Part shown: piece after piece, positions 1 to 7,104 of the stretch
How positions within the stretch are numbered: position 1 is the stretch's first letter
How the letters are laid out: each line of letters begins with the position of its first letter
Translations under genes and position numbers: made by a program
The notes under the pieces: generated by a model
What the model saw: only the letters and a program-made list of their open reading frames with translations
Databases searched by the model: none
Told to the model about the DNA's origin: nothing
Source: CAZAGD01 sp049699975
Lineage (GTDB): Bacteria > Desulfobacterota > SM23-61
Assembly: GCA_049699975.1 (NCBI GenBank)
Contig: JBNAWB010000043.1
Span: 1 to 20,517 of the forward strand
Length of the DNA: 20,517 nt
Direction: 5' to 3'

Positions 1-402
1 AATTACAGCATTGTGCGCATAGATAAAAATGTGGTGTGGTTGGTCTTCCCTAAAGATAAAGTCTATATGGAAATGATCTCTTATGAAAATCAAGCTCCGG
101 CCACTCTGCTGAAAGGCGAAATTGGCCGTCAGTTTTTAGGGATAGAGATGATCAATGGGTTGGAAGCTAAAAAATATGAGGTGACCATCAAAGAAGAAGA
201 AAAAACTATAAAAGCTTGGCAATGGATATCTACCGCCCTGAATTACCCGATAAAAATATCGGCCCTGGATGGCAGTTGGAGCTCGGAATATAAAAATTTG
301 AAGATGGAATCCCAACCTGATAGTCTTTTTGAACTTCCGGCTGGTTTCCAGAAAATGGAAGCACCCTTTTTTGCTCCTGTTCCTACTCCTGAAAAAAGGT
401 GA
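1..402 (+). CDS. DUF4412-like protein, 3' part only
   Basis: The reading frame is open from base 1, so the N-terminus lies outside the window; the GTG at 13 is just an internal valine codon. The visible part (about 133 residues, ending TGA at 400-402) begins NYSIVRIDKNVVW and continues with a VYMEM segment, a LGIEMINGLEAKKYEV strand pair and a C-terminal LKMESQPDSLFELPAGF stretch. That pattern is typical of DUF4412/LolA-like beta-sheet proteins, which usually carry an export signal and bind hydrophobic ligands or lipids; the signal peptide would be in the missing part. The assignment rests on remembered family pattern, not a search. The next gene starts within a few bases, suggesting co-transcription. 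Function unknown. Confidence 0.6.
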   Translation, partial: NYSIVRIDKNVVWLVFPKDKVYMEMISYENQAPATLLKGEIGRQFLGIEMINGLEAKKYEVTIKEEEKTIKAWQWISTALNYPIKISALDGSWSSEYKNLKMESQPDSLFELPAGFQKMEAPFFAPVPTPEKR

Positions 403-407
403 AGAAA

Positions 408-1037
408 GTGCAGCTTGATTTACAAGGCGTCATCTATGATTGCGATGGTGTATTATTCGATTCTTACGAATCTAATAGAAAATTGTACAATGATATCTGC
501 CGGAGAGTTAGAGGAAACCCTTTGACCGAGGAAGAATTAAAATTCGTCCATACGCATACAGTCTTCGAATCCTTGCATTTCCTTTTCCGTGGCCGCCCCA
601 ACCAGGAAAAAGAGGCTTTAGACGTATGGCGCAACATAGATATCCTCCCCTACATAGAGGCCCTAAAGATGGAACCGCATCTCATCGAAACTCTGCATTA
701 TTTACGGGAAAGGGGTATTAAGCGGGCCATATGCACCAGTAGGTCAACTACCATGAGACATATTATAGAAAAATTCGGGCTGGGCCACCATTTCGAGATG
801 GTGGTGACGGCCTTGGATGTAAAAAATCCCAAGCCCCATCCCGAAGCTATTGAAAAAATTGTGGCTACTTTACATTTGCCTAAAGAGAAGACTATCTTGG
901 TGGGCGACTCGCTGAATGATCGTTTAGCCGCCGAGGCGGCGGGTATTCTTTTTGTTGCTTATAAAAATAAAGAAATCTCATCTTCTTTTCTTATTGACAA
1001 TCACCTCGCTCTCCTTAATTTTTTGAAGAAAACTTAA
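408..1037 (+). CDS. HAD-superfamily hydrolase, phosphoglycolate-phosphatase-like
   Basis: A soluble phosphatase of about 209 residues with all four HAD motifs. Motif I is YDCDGVLFDS (nucleophile D11 and acid D13, counted from GTG 408), motif II is the T of ICTSRS (T110), motif III is the K of NPKPHP (K142), and motif IV is VGDSLND (D167, D171). The helical cap between motifs I and II is of the Gph/PGMB type, so a small phosphorylated metabolite such as phosphoglycolate or a sugar phosphate is plausible, but the substrate cannot be read from sequence. A GTG at 399 in the same frame overlaps the previous stop; I prefer GTG 408 because GGTGA at 398-402 gives a Shine-Dalgarno 5 nt upstream. It ends 2 bp from the convergent zinc-ribbon gene. 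Confidence 0.85.
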   Translation: MQLDLQGVIYDCDGVLFDSYESNRKLYNDICRRVRGNPLTEEELKFVHTHTVFESLHFLFRGRPNQEKEALDVWRNIDILPYIEALKMEPHLIETLHYLRERGIKRAICTSRSTTMRHIIEKFGLGHHFEMVVTALDVKNPKPHPEAIEKIVATLHLPKEKTILVGDSLNDRLAAEAAGILFVAYKNKEISSSFLIDNHLALLNFLKKT

Positions 1038-1039
1038 AT

Positions 1040-1333
1040 TCATAAAGCTTTTAAGTTTTGTCCACAATTTGGACAGCGCTCCGGTTCTCCTGGATAAGGT
1101 TTTCCGCAATAAAAACAAATCTTAGTAGCCGATGAATATATGGGGGATTCTGCCGCTCTCCATCTTCCTTTCTGGCGGCGGACTATTAAATAAAGGGGCA
1201 GAAATATAATTAACAGGAAAAAGACTCCCATGGCCCATAACATGCTCTTCCATAGGGTAAAGCCTCTTTTTTGCGCATCATAAAACACCCAGAGGGCGAC
1301 AAGCAAATTTATAATTAGTACCAGGCGCATCAT
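1040..1333 (-). CDS. small membrane protein with C-terminal zinc ribbon
   Basis: A 97-residue protein with two hydrophobic segments (about residues 3-18 and 31-51), a basic stretch (RRQKGRWR) and a C-terminal zinc ribbon made of C73xxC76 and C87xxC90 (CFYC and CPNC). The positive-inside rule puts the zinc ribbon in the cytoplasm. Proteins of this design are common and mostly uncharacterised; they may act in membrane protein quality control or as small adaptors, but no function is assigned here. GAGG lies 8 nt before the first of two adjacent ATG codons. It starts 22 bp after the aldo/keto reductase and is probably the last gene of that transcript. Confidence 0.7.
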   Translation of the reverse strand: MMRLVLIINLLVALWVFYDAQKRGFTLWKSMLWAMGVFFLLIIFLPLYLIVRRQKGRWRAAESPIYSSATKICFYCGKPYPGEPERCPNCGQNLKAL

Positions 1334-1355
1334 CTAAACAACCTCAGCACATTTT

Positions 1356-2381
1356 TTAAAAAATTTCTTTGGGCTTTAAGCTATCCAACCAAGCTAAGTT
1401 TTTCTTAATCAGCTCGGGGATAGGTAGTTGATAAGGACAGCGTGGTAGGCATTCGCCACACTCGGTACAATTTCTGGCCTTCTCGACCACATCCTTTATC
1501 CATTTTACTTCTTCTGGATTTCCAAACCTTTTGACTACTGATTTAATTCCCAGCATCAGTTGGATGTTAATCTGTTGCGTACACGGCTGGCAATAATCGC
1601 AGCGGCGGCAAAATTGCCGATCGAACTCTTTCTTTAATTTATCAATATAAGCTCGATCCTCATCGTTCAGGGGAGCTTTTGCATTAAAAATTTCCCAATT
1701 TTCTCTGGCCTTCGCTAATGTTTCGGAGCCAGGAATAGCCACTATGTCAGGTGTAGCCAATACATACCTTAATGCTGCCCCCACATTTTCAATCACTCCC
1801 CCAGAAAAAGGCTTCATGGCCAAGATGCCCAGATCTTTTTCTTTAGCCAGAGGAAAGATTTTTTCCCCTGCTGCCGGTTCTAAAAAACTGTAACAAGCCA
1901 TGATTACCGAAAATTTCTCTTCCCTTATGGCTCTTTCTAAAACTGGCAAACTATGGCTGGTTATGCCCAAGTGATCAATTAACCCCTCCTCTTGTGCTCT
2001 TTTTAGCCCTTGATAAGCACCCCCCGGCGCCAGGACTTTTTCATAATCGCTAAAAGAAGATACATTATGCAGATGATAAATGTTTATCTTCTTTACTCGT
2101 AAATTTTTTAAGCTCAGCAGAACATCGTCGTATATCTTTTCGGTGCGCACATGAGATTTAGAAGATAAAACTACAGTCTTCTTCACTTCTTGGAGGGCTC
2201 GGCCGATACGTTCTTCACTGTTGGTATAAGCGCGAGCTGTATCTAAAAAATCTACTCCCATCTCCACAACTTCCTTAATTACCTTTATCGCTTCCTCTTC
2301 ACTTACCCGCTGAATAGGAATTCCTCCCCAACCTAATTTTTTTACGAAAATATTAGTCTTCCCTAATCTCACTACTTCCAT
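1356..2381 (-). CDS. aldo/keto reductase with C-terminal 4Fe-4S ferredoxin domain
   Basis: A 341-residue cytoplasmic oxidoreductase. Residues 1-260 form the aldo/keto reductase TIM barrel with the usual catalytic tetrad: D47 and Y52 (in FLDTARAYTNSE), K75 (in LSSKS) and H105 (in YHLHNV). The C-terminus adds a Cys-rich ferredoxin-like part, with CRRCDYCQPC around 260-269 and CTECGECLPRCPY around 307-319. This subfamily is frequent in strict anaerobes (clostridia, deltaproteobacteria) and may exchange electrons with ferredoxin rather than only NAD(P)H; the substrate is unknown. AGAGGTGGA lies 6 nt before the ATG. It sits 127 bp downstream of the EF-Tu domain-2 gene, so it may belong to the same transcript or have its own start. 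Confidence 0.9.
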   Translation of the reverse strand: MEVVRLGKTNIFVKKLGWGGIPIQRVSEEEAIKVIKEVVEMGVDFLDTARAYTNSEERIGRALQEVKKTVVLSSKSHVRTEKIYDDVLLSLKNLRVKKINIYHLHNVSSFSDYEKVLAPGGAYQGLKRAQEEGLIDHLGITSHSLPVLERAIREEKFSVIMACYSFLEPAAGEKIFPLAKEKDLGILAMKPFSGGVIENVGAALRYVLATPDIVAIPGSETLAKARENWEIFNAKAPLNDEDRAYIDKLKKEFDRQFCRRCDYCQPCTQQINIQLMLGIKSVVKRFGNPEEVKWIKDVVEKARNCTECGECLPRCPYQLPIPELIKKNLAWLDSLKPKEIF

Positions 2382-2508
2382 CTGTATTCCACCTCTGCCA
2401 ACTCTTCAATTTTTGTTAAGCAAATCCACCTCAACCTCCCTATAGCAATAGGGGAGAGGGGCTTTTTTAATTGCAGCTCTATGGCGCTGTGATCTTTCTA
2501 AAATATTT
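2382..2508. other. intergenic hairpin followed by a T-run
   Basis: CCCTAT (2438-2443) pairs with ATAGGG (2448-2453) around an AGCA loop; about nine bases later, on the plus strand, comes a run of six T (2463-2468). This looks like an intrinsic terminator on the plus strand, but no plus-strand gene ends nearby, and on the minus strand, where the neighbouring genes lie, there is no T-run after the stem. The role is therefore unclear: antisense terminator, decayed dispersed repeat, or an RNA stem between two minus-strand genes. Confidence 0.35.
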
Positions 2509-3063
2509 TTAGGAAAAAGTTTCCGGGATGAGCTGCGGCATAGTCAATTGCCTTTGCTCAAATTTCATCTGGCGCGGATCCCATTTTTTAGGATCCCATT
2601 TTCCCTGGGCGATTAGCAAGAGTAATATTATAATAATACCGATTAATAGAAAAAGAAGAGTCCGGCCTACGCCAGAAGAGGGTTGAATAGCCCTATTACT
2701 TCCCGGGTAAGAAACGCTGGGTAGATAGGTGGTTTGAGTACTCTCGGGCACTGAAGGCTGAGGAGGAGGTGGCGTTGCAGGAACTGCAGGGACTTCCACT
2801 AAAATCGTCCCCAAAGTGATCTGTTCTTTTTTAACGCCCTGAAGCAAAAAACTGGCCTGCTGACCAGCTTCGGCTTGCTCGACTAAACGACGGGAAACCT
2901 CGATAGCCACCACGATGGCTCTCACCCACTGCCCTTCTGTTCCCAAGAAGCCCAGCTCTTCGCCCACGGAGATCGTGCCGCTCTCTACGCGACCGCTGAC
3001 AACCACTCCTCTTCCCGGAATAGTGAATACCTTTTCCACCACAAAACGGAATCCGGTTTCCAT
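2509..3063 (-). CDS. stand-alone EF-Tu domain-2-like beta-barrel with C-terminal membrane segment
   Basis: A 184-residue protein. Residues 5-95 match domain 2 of translational GTPases: FVVEKVFTIPGRGVVVSGRV resembles EF-Tu's VFSISGRGTVVTGRV, and LLQGVKKEQITLGTIL resembles EF-Tu's LLRGIKREEIERGQVL. There is no G domain: no P-loop, no DxxG, no NKxD. A Pro/Ser-rich linker (about 96-130) leads to one strongly hydrophobic helix (TLLFLLIGIIIILLLLIAQ) and a basic/polar tail of about 35 residues. The barrel is thus probably cytoplasmic and tethered to the membrane. Function unknown; in GTPases this barrel binds tRNA or contacts the ribosome. AAAGG lies about 9 nt before the ATG. It starts 16 bp after the Lrp-like gene, suggesting co-expression with the methylmalonyl-CoA mutase cluster. 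Confidence 0.75.
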   Translation of the reverse strand: METGFRFVVEKVFTIPGRGVVVSGRVESGTISVGEELGFLGTEGQWVRAIVVAIEVSRRLVEQAEAGQQASFLLQGVKKEQITLGTILVEVPAVPATPPPPQPSVPESTQTTYLPSVSYPGSNRAIQPSSGVGRTLLFLLIGIIIILLLLIAQGKWDPKKWDPRQMKFEQRQLTMPQLIPETFS

Positions 3064-3079
3064 GTTTTTTAACCTTTTT

Positions 3080-3319
3080 TCAGCTTGATTCTACCGTAAC
3101 ACAAGTCATGGTGCGGGAGACGCCCTCGACACCTCTGATCTTACTCAAAATTACTTCCCCTAACTCATGCAAGTTTTTGGCTTCGATGAGTAAGATAATA
3201 TCAAAGGGTCCAGTAACTGTATGGGCCATTTTTACTCCCTTAAGTTTGGTGAGTACTTCAAAAGCCCCCTTGGTTTTGTCTGCTTCGGTGCGAATCAAAA
3301 CAAACGCAGAAACTGGCAT
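3080..3319 (-). CDS. stand-alone Lrp/AsnC ligand-binding (RAM) domain protein
   Basis: A 79-residue protein consisting only of the beta-alpha-beta-beta-alpha-beta effector domain of Lrp/AsnC regulators (AsnC_trans_reg); the helix-turn-helix half is absent. Typical features are AFVLIRTEADKTKGAFEVL at the start, the central VTGPFDIILLIEAKN segment, and GVEGVSRTMTCVTVE at the end. Such single-domain proteins form oligomers and bind small molecules such as amino acids, and can modulate full-length Lrp partners. Here it may sense an amino-acid or acyl metabolite linked to the adjacent CoA genes, which is inference. AGGAGA lies 5 nt before the ATG. The complete length and good start argue against a broken regulator. 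Confidence 0.85.
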   Translation of the reverse strand: MPVSAFVLIRTEADKTKGAFEVLTKLKGVKMAHTVTGPFDIILLIEAKNLHELGEVILSKIRGVEGVSRTMTCVTVESS

Positions 3320-3378
3320 ATTTTCTCCTTTCTTTTCTTTTCCTTCTGCTTTGCCCTATTACCTTAATTTAAAGGAAT

Positions 3379-4563
3379 TTATCTGATTACCCCTTCTTTC
3401 CTTAGGTCCTTTACCTTCTCCTCTGGATAACCCAGTTTCTTCAAGATTTCTTCCGTATGTTCTCCTATCTCTGGCGCTGGGGCAGAAACTTCCCCGGGCG
3501 TGGCGGAGAACTTAATGGGTAGGCCAATTTGTTTAATTTTTCCGGCGCGGGGGTGATTGATTTCCACGAGCATATTTCGATGAAGTACTTGGGGATCCTG
3601 GAATGTTTCTTCCAACGTGAGCACAGGGGCAACACAAGTATCTCGGAACATCAAAAGATCTATCCATTCTTTTCTCGTTTTGGTGAGAAAAATTTCCGCC
3701 ATCTCCTTCTTTATTTCGGCGCAGCGCGGATCATTTTCGCGCGGAATTTTATCCGCCCACTCGGGCTTACCTATCCCGTGACAAAGGTTAGCCCAGAACT
3801 TCTCTTCCAGCGCTCCCACAGCTAAATATTTCCCATCTTTAGTACGATAAACTTGATATTGCGGCAATCCACCCGTAAGCCTGCGCTCGCCCCGACCAGG
3901 TGGCTTGCCCTCCGCAAAATATAGCGCCGCCGCGTCAGGAATCAAAGAGACAACCCCATCGAGCATGGATACATCTATATACTGTCCTCTTCCTGTTTTC
4001 TCTCTGGCTACTAAAGCTGTAAGAATACCTATAACCGCGTATAGACCTCCGCCCACTAAATCCGCTATTTGGATTCCCGGGATAACTGGCGGACCATCTT
4101 TTTCTCCAGTAATTCCTAATATGCCTCCAATACCGATGTAATTGATATCATGACCAGCAACGTTCTGGTAAGGGCCATTTTGACCAAAACCAGTGAGGGA
4201 GCAATAAATTAAGCGCGGGTTAATTTTTTCTAAATCTTTATAGCCTAAGCCCAGCCTGTCCATTACTCCCGGGCGAAATTGCTCGATCAGCACATCGGCA
4301 TTATCCTGCACCAATTTCAAAAAAATTTCTTTTCCGGCTGGTTTTTTTAAATTCAGAGTGATGCTTTTTTTATTGCGGTTAAGAAGCAAATGTCTCGACC
4401 CCACTCCGTTTATTTGCGGAGGGTTCCAGCGCGCATAATCGCCCTGCTCCGGTTCTTCGATTTTGATCACTTCCGCTCCTAAATCGCCTAAAAGCATGGT
4501 GCCGTAGGGACCGGGCAAGAGGCGCGTAAGATCTAATATTTTTATACCCTCTAAAGGTCGCAT
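3379..4563 (-). CDS. CaiB/BaiF-family CoA-transferase or alpha-methylacyl-CoA racemase
   Basis: A 394-residue class III CoA-transferase-fold enzyme, beginning with the typical LEGIKILDLTRLLPGPYGTM segment and containing GHDINYIGIGG. The family either moves CoA between organic acids through an Asp (here D139) or, in alpha-methylacyl-CoA racemases, inverts the 2-methyl stereocentre. The catalytic residues of the mycobacterial racemase MCR (H126, D156, E241, from memory) fall at H138, D168 and E253 here, all with the same +12 offset, which favours a racemase-like enzyme. Many true transferases share part of this pattern, so the reaction is unsettled. It lies 81 bp downstream of the mutase small subunit, fitting branched or 2-methyl acyl-CoA metabolism. 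Confidence 0.88.
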   Translation of the reverse strand: MRPLEGIKILDLTRLLPGPYGTMLLGDLGAEVIKIEEPEQGDYARWNPPQINGVGSRHLLLNRNKKSITLNLKKPAGKEIFLKLVQDNADVLIEQFRPGVMDRLGLGYKDLEKINPRLIYCSLTGFGQNGPYQNVAGHDINYIGIGGILGITGEKDGPPVIPGIQIADLVGGGLYAVIGILTALVAREKTGRGQYIDVSMLDGVVSLIPDAAALYFAEGKPPGRGERRLTGGLPQYQVYRTKDGKYLAVGALEEKFWANLCHGIGKPEWADKIPRENDPRCAEIKKEMAEIFLTKTRKEWIDLLMFRDTCVAPVLTLEETFQDPQVLHRNMLVEINHPRAGKIKQIGLPIKFSATPGEVSAPAPEIGEHTEEILKKLGYPEEKVKDLRKEGVIR

Positions 4564-4644
4564 ATTTTCTGCCCCAATTTTCTTGAGAACCCAAGTTAAC
4601 GCCCAAAAGGAAATAATTCTAAATCGGCCTGCCTGGGCGTTCCC

Positions 4645-5046
4645 TTAACTAATCTTTACATGTTCCTGAACATATTTAACAATTGTCTCTGTATAAGTGC
4701 CCGGCCCAAATATTTCGGCAATGCCCAGCGCTTTTAGAGCCGGAATATCTTCCTCGGGAATAACCCCTCCTCCTAAAACCAAGATATCTTTAACGCCATG
4801 TTCCCGTAGTAATTCCATCACCCGGGGAAACAAATAATCGTGGGCGCCGGATAAAATGCTCATCAGTAGCGCATCCACATCTTCCTGGATAACTGCGGAA
4901 ACAATCTTTTCTGGCGTTTGCCTTAACCCGGTGTAAATTACTTCCATGCCCGCATCCCGCAGAGCTCGGGCAATAACCTTAGCTCCCCGGTCGTGACCAT
5001 CAAGCCCTGGTTTGGCTACCAGCACTCTTATCTTTCGTTCGGCCAT
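4645..5046 (-). CDS. mcmA2: methylmalonyl-CoA mutase small subunit, cobalamin-binding domain
   Basis: A 133-residue Rossmann-like B12-binding subunit. RVLVAKPGLDGHDRGAKVIA contains the DxHxxG motif (D18-x-H20-x-x-G23 counted from the upstream ATG at 5052), whose His replaces the dimethylbenzimidazole ligand of adenosylcobalamin; LLMSILSGAH and LVLGGGVIPEEDIPALKALG, which contact the corrin tail, follow. It completes the large subunit encoded upstream to give the two-polypeptide mutase found in archaea and many anaerobes. Two in-frame ATGs exist; the second (5046) has GGGGG 6 nt upstream, whereas the first abuts that run directly, so 5046 is preferred. It lies 151 bp downstream of the large subunit. 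Confidence 0.93.
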   Translation of the reverse strand: MAERKIRVLVAKPGLDGHDRGAKVIARALRDAGMEVIYTGLRQTPEKIVSAVIQEDVDALLMSILSGAHDYLFPRVMELLREHGVKDILVLGGGVIPEEDIPALKALGIAEIFGPGTYTETIVKYVQEHVKIS

Positions 5047-5197
5047 ATTCATCCCCCTTCTACAATAAAAATTGTTTAGCGAATTTTTTGCCGGCTCTTT
5101 CTAATTTTCCTTGCCTTCTCTTTAGAGGCCTTGTCGCCGTGGCCAAAATTATCATCCTTTTTATCATCTTTTTTATGCGTTTATCTGCGTCCTATTG
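5047..5197. other. spacer between mutase subunit genes, possible degenerate dispersed repeat
   Basis: No coding potential or clear hairpin/T-run is seen. A 13-base stretch at 5126-5138 (AGGCCTTGTCGCC) recurs with one change at 6981-6993, in the other intergenic region flanking the mutase gene, with similar C/T-rich sequence just before it in both places. Bases 5174-5190 (TGCGTTTATCTGCGTCC) resemble the repeat-like text near 20306-20321 on the opposite strand. Confidence 0.3.
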
Positions 5198-6841
5198 TTA
5201 TATAGTAGTTATTGGTTCATACTCTCCGAATACTTTCCGTAAAACTTCGCACATCTCTCCTAAGGTGCAATAAGCACGCACACAATCCAGTATAGGAGGC
5301 ATTAAATTTCCATCTCCGCGAGCCACTTTCTCTAATTGATCCAAAGTTTTCTTTACGCGTTCATTATCTCGGGAAGCGCGCAGCTCGGCTAAGCGCTTGA
5401 TCTGTAATTCCCGAACTCGAGGATCAACTTTCAACAATCCTTTTATAGGCGGCTCAGGAATTTGAAATTTATTTACCCCCACCAGAATTCTTTTCCCAGA
5501 CTCGATTTCTTTTTGGTAGCGGTAAGAACTTTCTTGAATCTCCTGCTGAATATATCCTTTTTCGATGGCCGTCACTGCCCCGCCAAGCTGGTCAATCTTT
5601 TCAATGTACTCACTGGCCCGTTTTTCAATCTCATTGGTTAGGGCTTCTATATAATATGAACCTCCCAAAGGATCGACAGTATCGGCAATTCCTGATTCAT
5701 AAGCGAGAATCTGCTGCGTGCGCAAAGAAAGACGCACCGACTCTTCGGTAGGCAGGGCCAGAGCTTCATCATAGGAACATACGGCCAAAGACTGACACCC
5801 TCCTAAAACGGCGGCCATGGCTTGGAAAGTAGTGCGAATTAAATTATTTAGCGGCTGCTGGGCCGTAAGGGTACATCCCCCGGTTTGCGTGTGGAAACGT
5901 AACATCCAAGAGCGCGGGTCTTTGGCTTTAAACCTTTCTTTCATGATTTTAGCCCAGAGGCGGCGCGCAGCTCTGAACTTGGCTACTTCCTCTAAAAAAT
6001 TTATGTGGGTGTTAAAGATCCAGGAAACGCGGGGCGCAAAGTCATCAATATCCAGACCGGCTTTCACTCCTGCCTCCAAATAAGCTATCGCTATGGCAAA
6101 GGCAAAAGCTACTTCCTGCACCGCCGTGGCGCCCGCTTCTCTTAAATGATAGGCGCCTACGCTTATGGAGTTCCACTGGGGAACTTCTCGGGAACAGTAT
6201 TCGAAGATATTGGTTATCAAGCGCATGGAAGGCTGAGGAGGAAAAATATAAGTCCCTCTGGCCACATATTCTTTGAGCACGTCGTTCTGAATAGTCCCCC
6301 GCAGAGCAGCCGGCTTGATTCCTTGCTTTTCAGCTACTGCAATATACATGGCCAAAAGAATGGCGGCGGTGGCATTTATGGTCATGGAGGTGCTTACTTT
6401 ATCTAAAGGAATGCCGTCCAAAAGAACTTCCATATCAGCCAAGGAGTCAATAGCCACTCCTACTTTGCCCACTTCTCCTTGAGACAAAGGATGGTCAGAG
6501 TCATAGCCGATTTGGGTAGGTAGATCAAAAGCTATGGAAAGCCCTGTCTGGCCTTGCTCTAAGAGATATTTAAAACGCCGATTCGACTCTTCGGCCGTGG
6601 CAAAACCAGAATATTGGCGCATCGACCAAACTCGCCCGCGATACATGGTAGGCTGAATACCGCGGGTATAAGGATATTCCCCCGCAAACCCCAAATCGCG
6701 CAAATAATCGAATTCCGGAATCTCCGCCGGCGTATAAAGAATATCAATTTCCATTCCTGATGTACTCTGCATTGGCGCAGGCCTTTTTTGCAGACAACGC
6801 GCCTCCCATTTCTTCTTTTCTGCTAATATTTTTTCATCCAT
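5198..6841 (-). CDS. mcmA1: methylmalonyl-CoA mutase large (catalytic) subunit
   Basis: A 547-residue TIM-barrel subunit that interconverts (R)-methylmalonyl-CoA and succinyl-CoA by a radical mechanism with adenosylcobalamin. Family signatures include YRGRVWSMRQYSGFATAEES, the GLSIAFDLPTQIGYDSDHP loop, RGTIQNDVLKEY and GAYHLREAGA. By comparison with the Propionibacterium enzyme (remembered numbering Y89, R207, H244), Y67, R195 and H232 appear to be the corresponding active-site residues; retention of Tyr and Arg argues for methylmalonyl-CoA rather than isobutyryl- or hydroxyisobutyryl-CoA. The cobalamin domain is encoded separately downstream. The chaperone GTPase (MeaB) and epimerase genes are not in the window. 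AAGGGGG lies about 10 nt upstream of the ATG. Confidence 0.95.
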   Translation of the reverse strand: MDEKILAEKKKWEARCLQKRPAPMQSTSGMEIDILYTPAEIPEFDYLRDLGFAGEYPYTRGIQPTMYRGRVWSMRQYSGFATAEESNRRFKYLLEQGQTGLSIAFDLPTQIGYDSDHPLSQGEVGKVGVAIDSLADMEVLLDGIPLDKVSTSMTINATAAILLAMYIAVAEKQGIKPAALRGTIQNDVLKEYVARGTYIFPPQPSMRLITNIFEYCSREVPQWNSISVGAYHLREAGATAVQEVAFAFAIAIAYLEAGVKAGLDIDDFAPRVSWIFNTHINFLEEVAKFRAARRLWAKIMKERFKAKDPRSWMLRFHTQTGGCTLTAQQPLNNLIRTTFQAMAAVLGGCQSLAVCSYDEALALPTEESVRLSLRTQQILAYESGIADTVDPLGGSYYIEALTNEIEKRASEYIEKIDQLGGAVTAIEKGYIQQEIQESSYRYQKEIESGKRILVGVNKFQIPEPPIKGLLKVDPRVRELQIKRLAELRASRDNERVKKTLDQLEKVARGDGNLMPPILDCVRAYCTLGEMCEVLRKVFGEYEPITTI

Positions 6842-6904
6842 TTTCTGCGGCCCCCTTTTCAGACGTTCTTGAAAACTCTTTCTAAAACGACGAAATGATT
6901 AATA

Positions 6905-6922
6905 GTTAAGTATATACTAAAC
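6905..6922. promoter_or_regulatory. palindrome over the putative mutase promoter
   Basis: GTTAAGTATATACTAAAC is an 18-bp near-perfect palindrome: the central 10 bases are perfect and one flanking pair mismatches. It covers the best minus-strand -10 (TATACT, complement of 6909-6914), which lies 16 bp from a fair -35 (TTTTCA, complement of 6931-6936). A repressor bound here would block the mutase promoter. TetR-family regulators of acyl-CoA genes use sites of this size, but which protein binds is unknown. Confidence 0.4.
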
Positions 6923-7002
6923 GAATGATTTGAAAAATACAAGAGTATGGTTATCGCCTCAACTCCACTTCTCCCTTACAAGGCTTTGTCGCCCTTAGTA
7001 AA

Positions 7003-7059
7003 TGATTTGCATTGGCCGAGCGGCCTAAAGTAGGCCTCGAGCAGGCCTGAGCTAAATCA
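7003..7059. repeat. compact foldable GGCC-rich element (three-way-junction shape)
   Basis: TGATTTGC (7003-7010) pairs with GCTAAATCA (7051-7059) in eight base pairs with one bulged T. Inside sit two hairpins: GGCC-gagc-GGCC (7014-7025) and AGGCCT-cgagc-AGGCCT (7032-7048). GGCC occurs at 7014, 7022, 7033 and 7044, the last three at 11-bp spacing. A further small hairpin, GCCCA/TGGGC (7068-7083), follows. The element lies upstream of both divergent promoters, so it may act as DNA (repeat unit, cruciform, protein site) rather than as a leader RNA. Confidence 0.45.
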
Positions 7060-7104
7060 AGCTATATGCCCAAAAAACTGGGCGACGGTCTGAATTTTAA
7101 GCAT

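Noticed and set aside
2438..2468. Plus-strand intrinsic terminator
   Set aside because: The stem and T-run look right, but no plus-strand gene lies upstream for 1.4 kb, so I kept it only as an unexplained hairpin.
3905..4141. Plus-strand frames opposite the CoA enzyme and the mutase (also 5817-6083, 6146-6406)
   Set aside because: They are antisense shadows of clearly conserved genes, with no family resemblance or ribosome-binding sites.
7013..7048. tRNA-Leu/Ser-like D-arm (TGGCCGAGCGG) followed by a stem-loop that could show a GAG anticodon
   Set aside because: No T-arm or GGTTCRA motif follows, the base before the supposed anticodon is C not T, and the acceptor stem does not form at the right distance.
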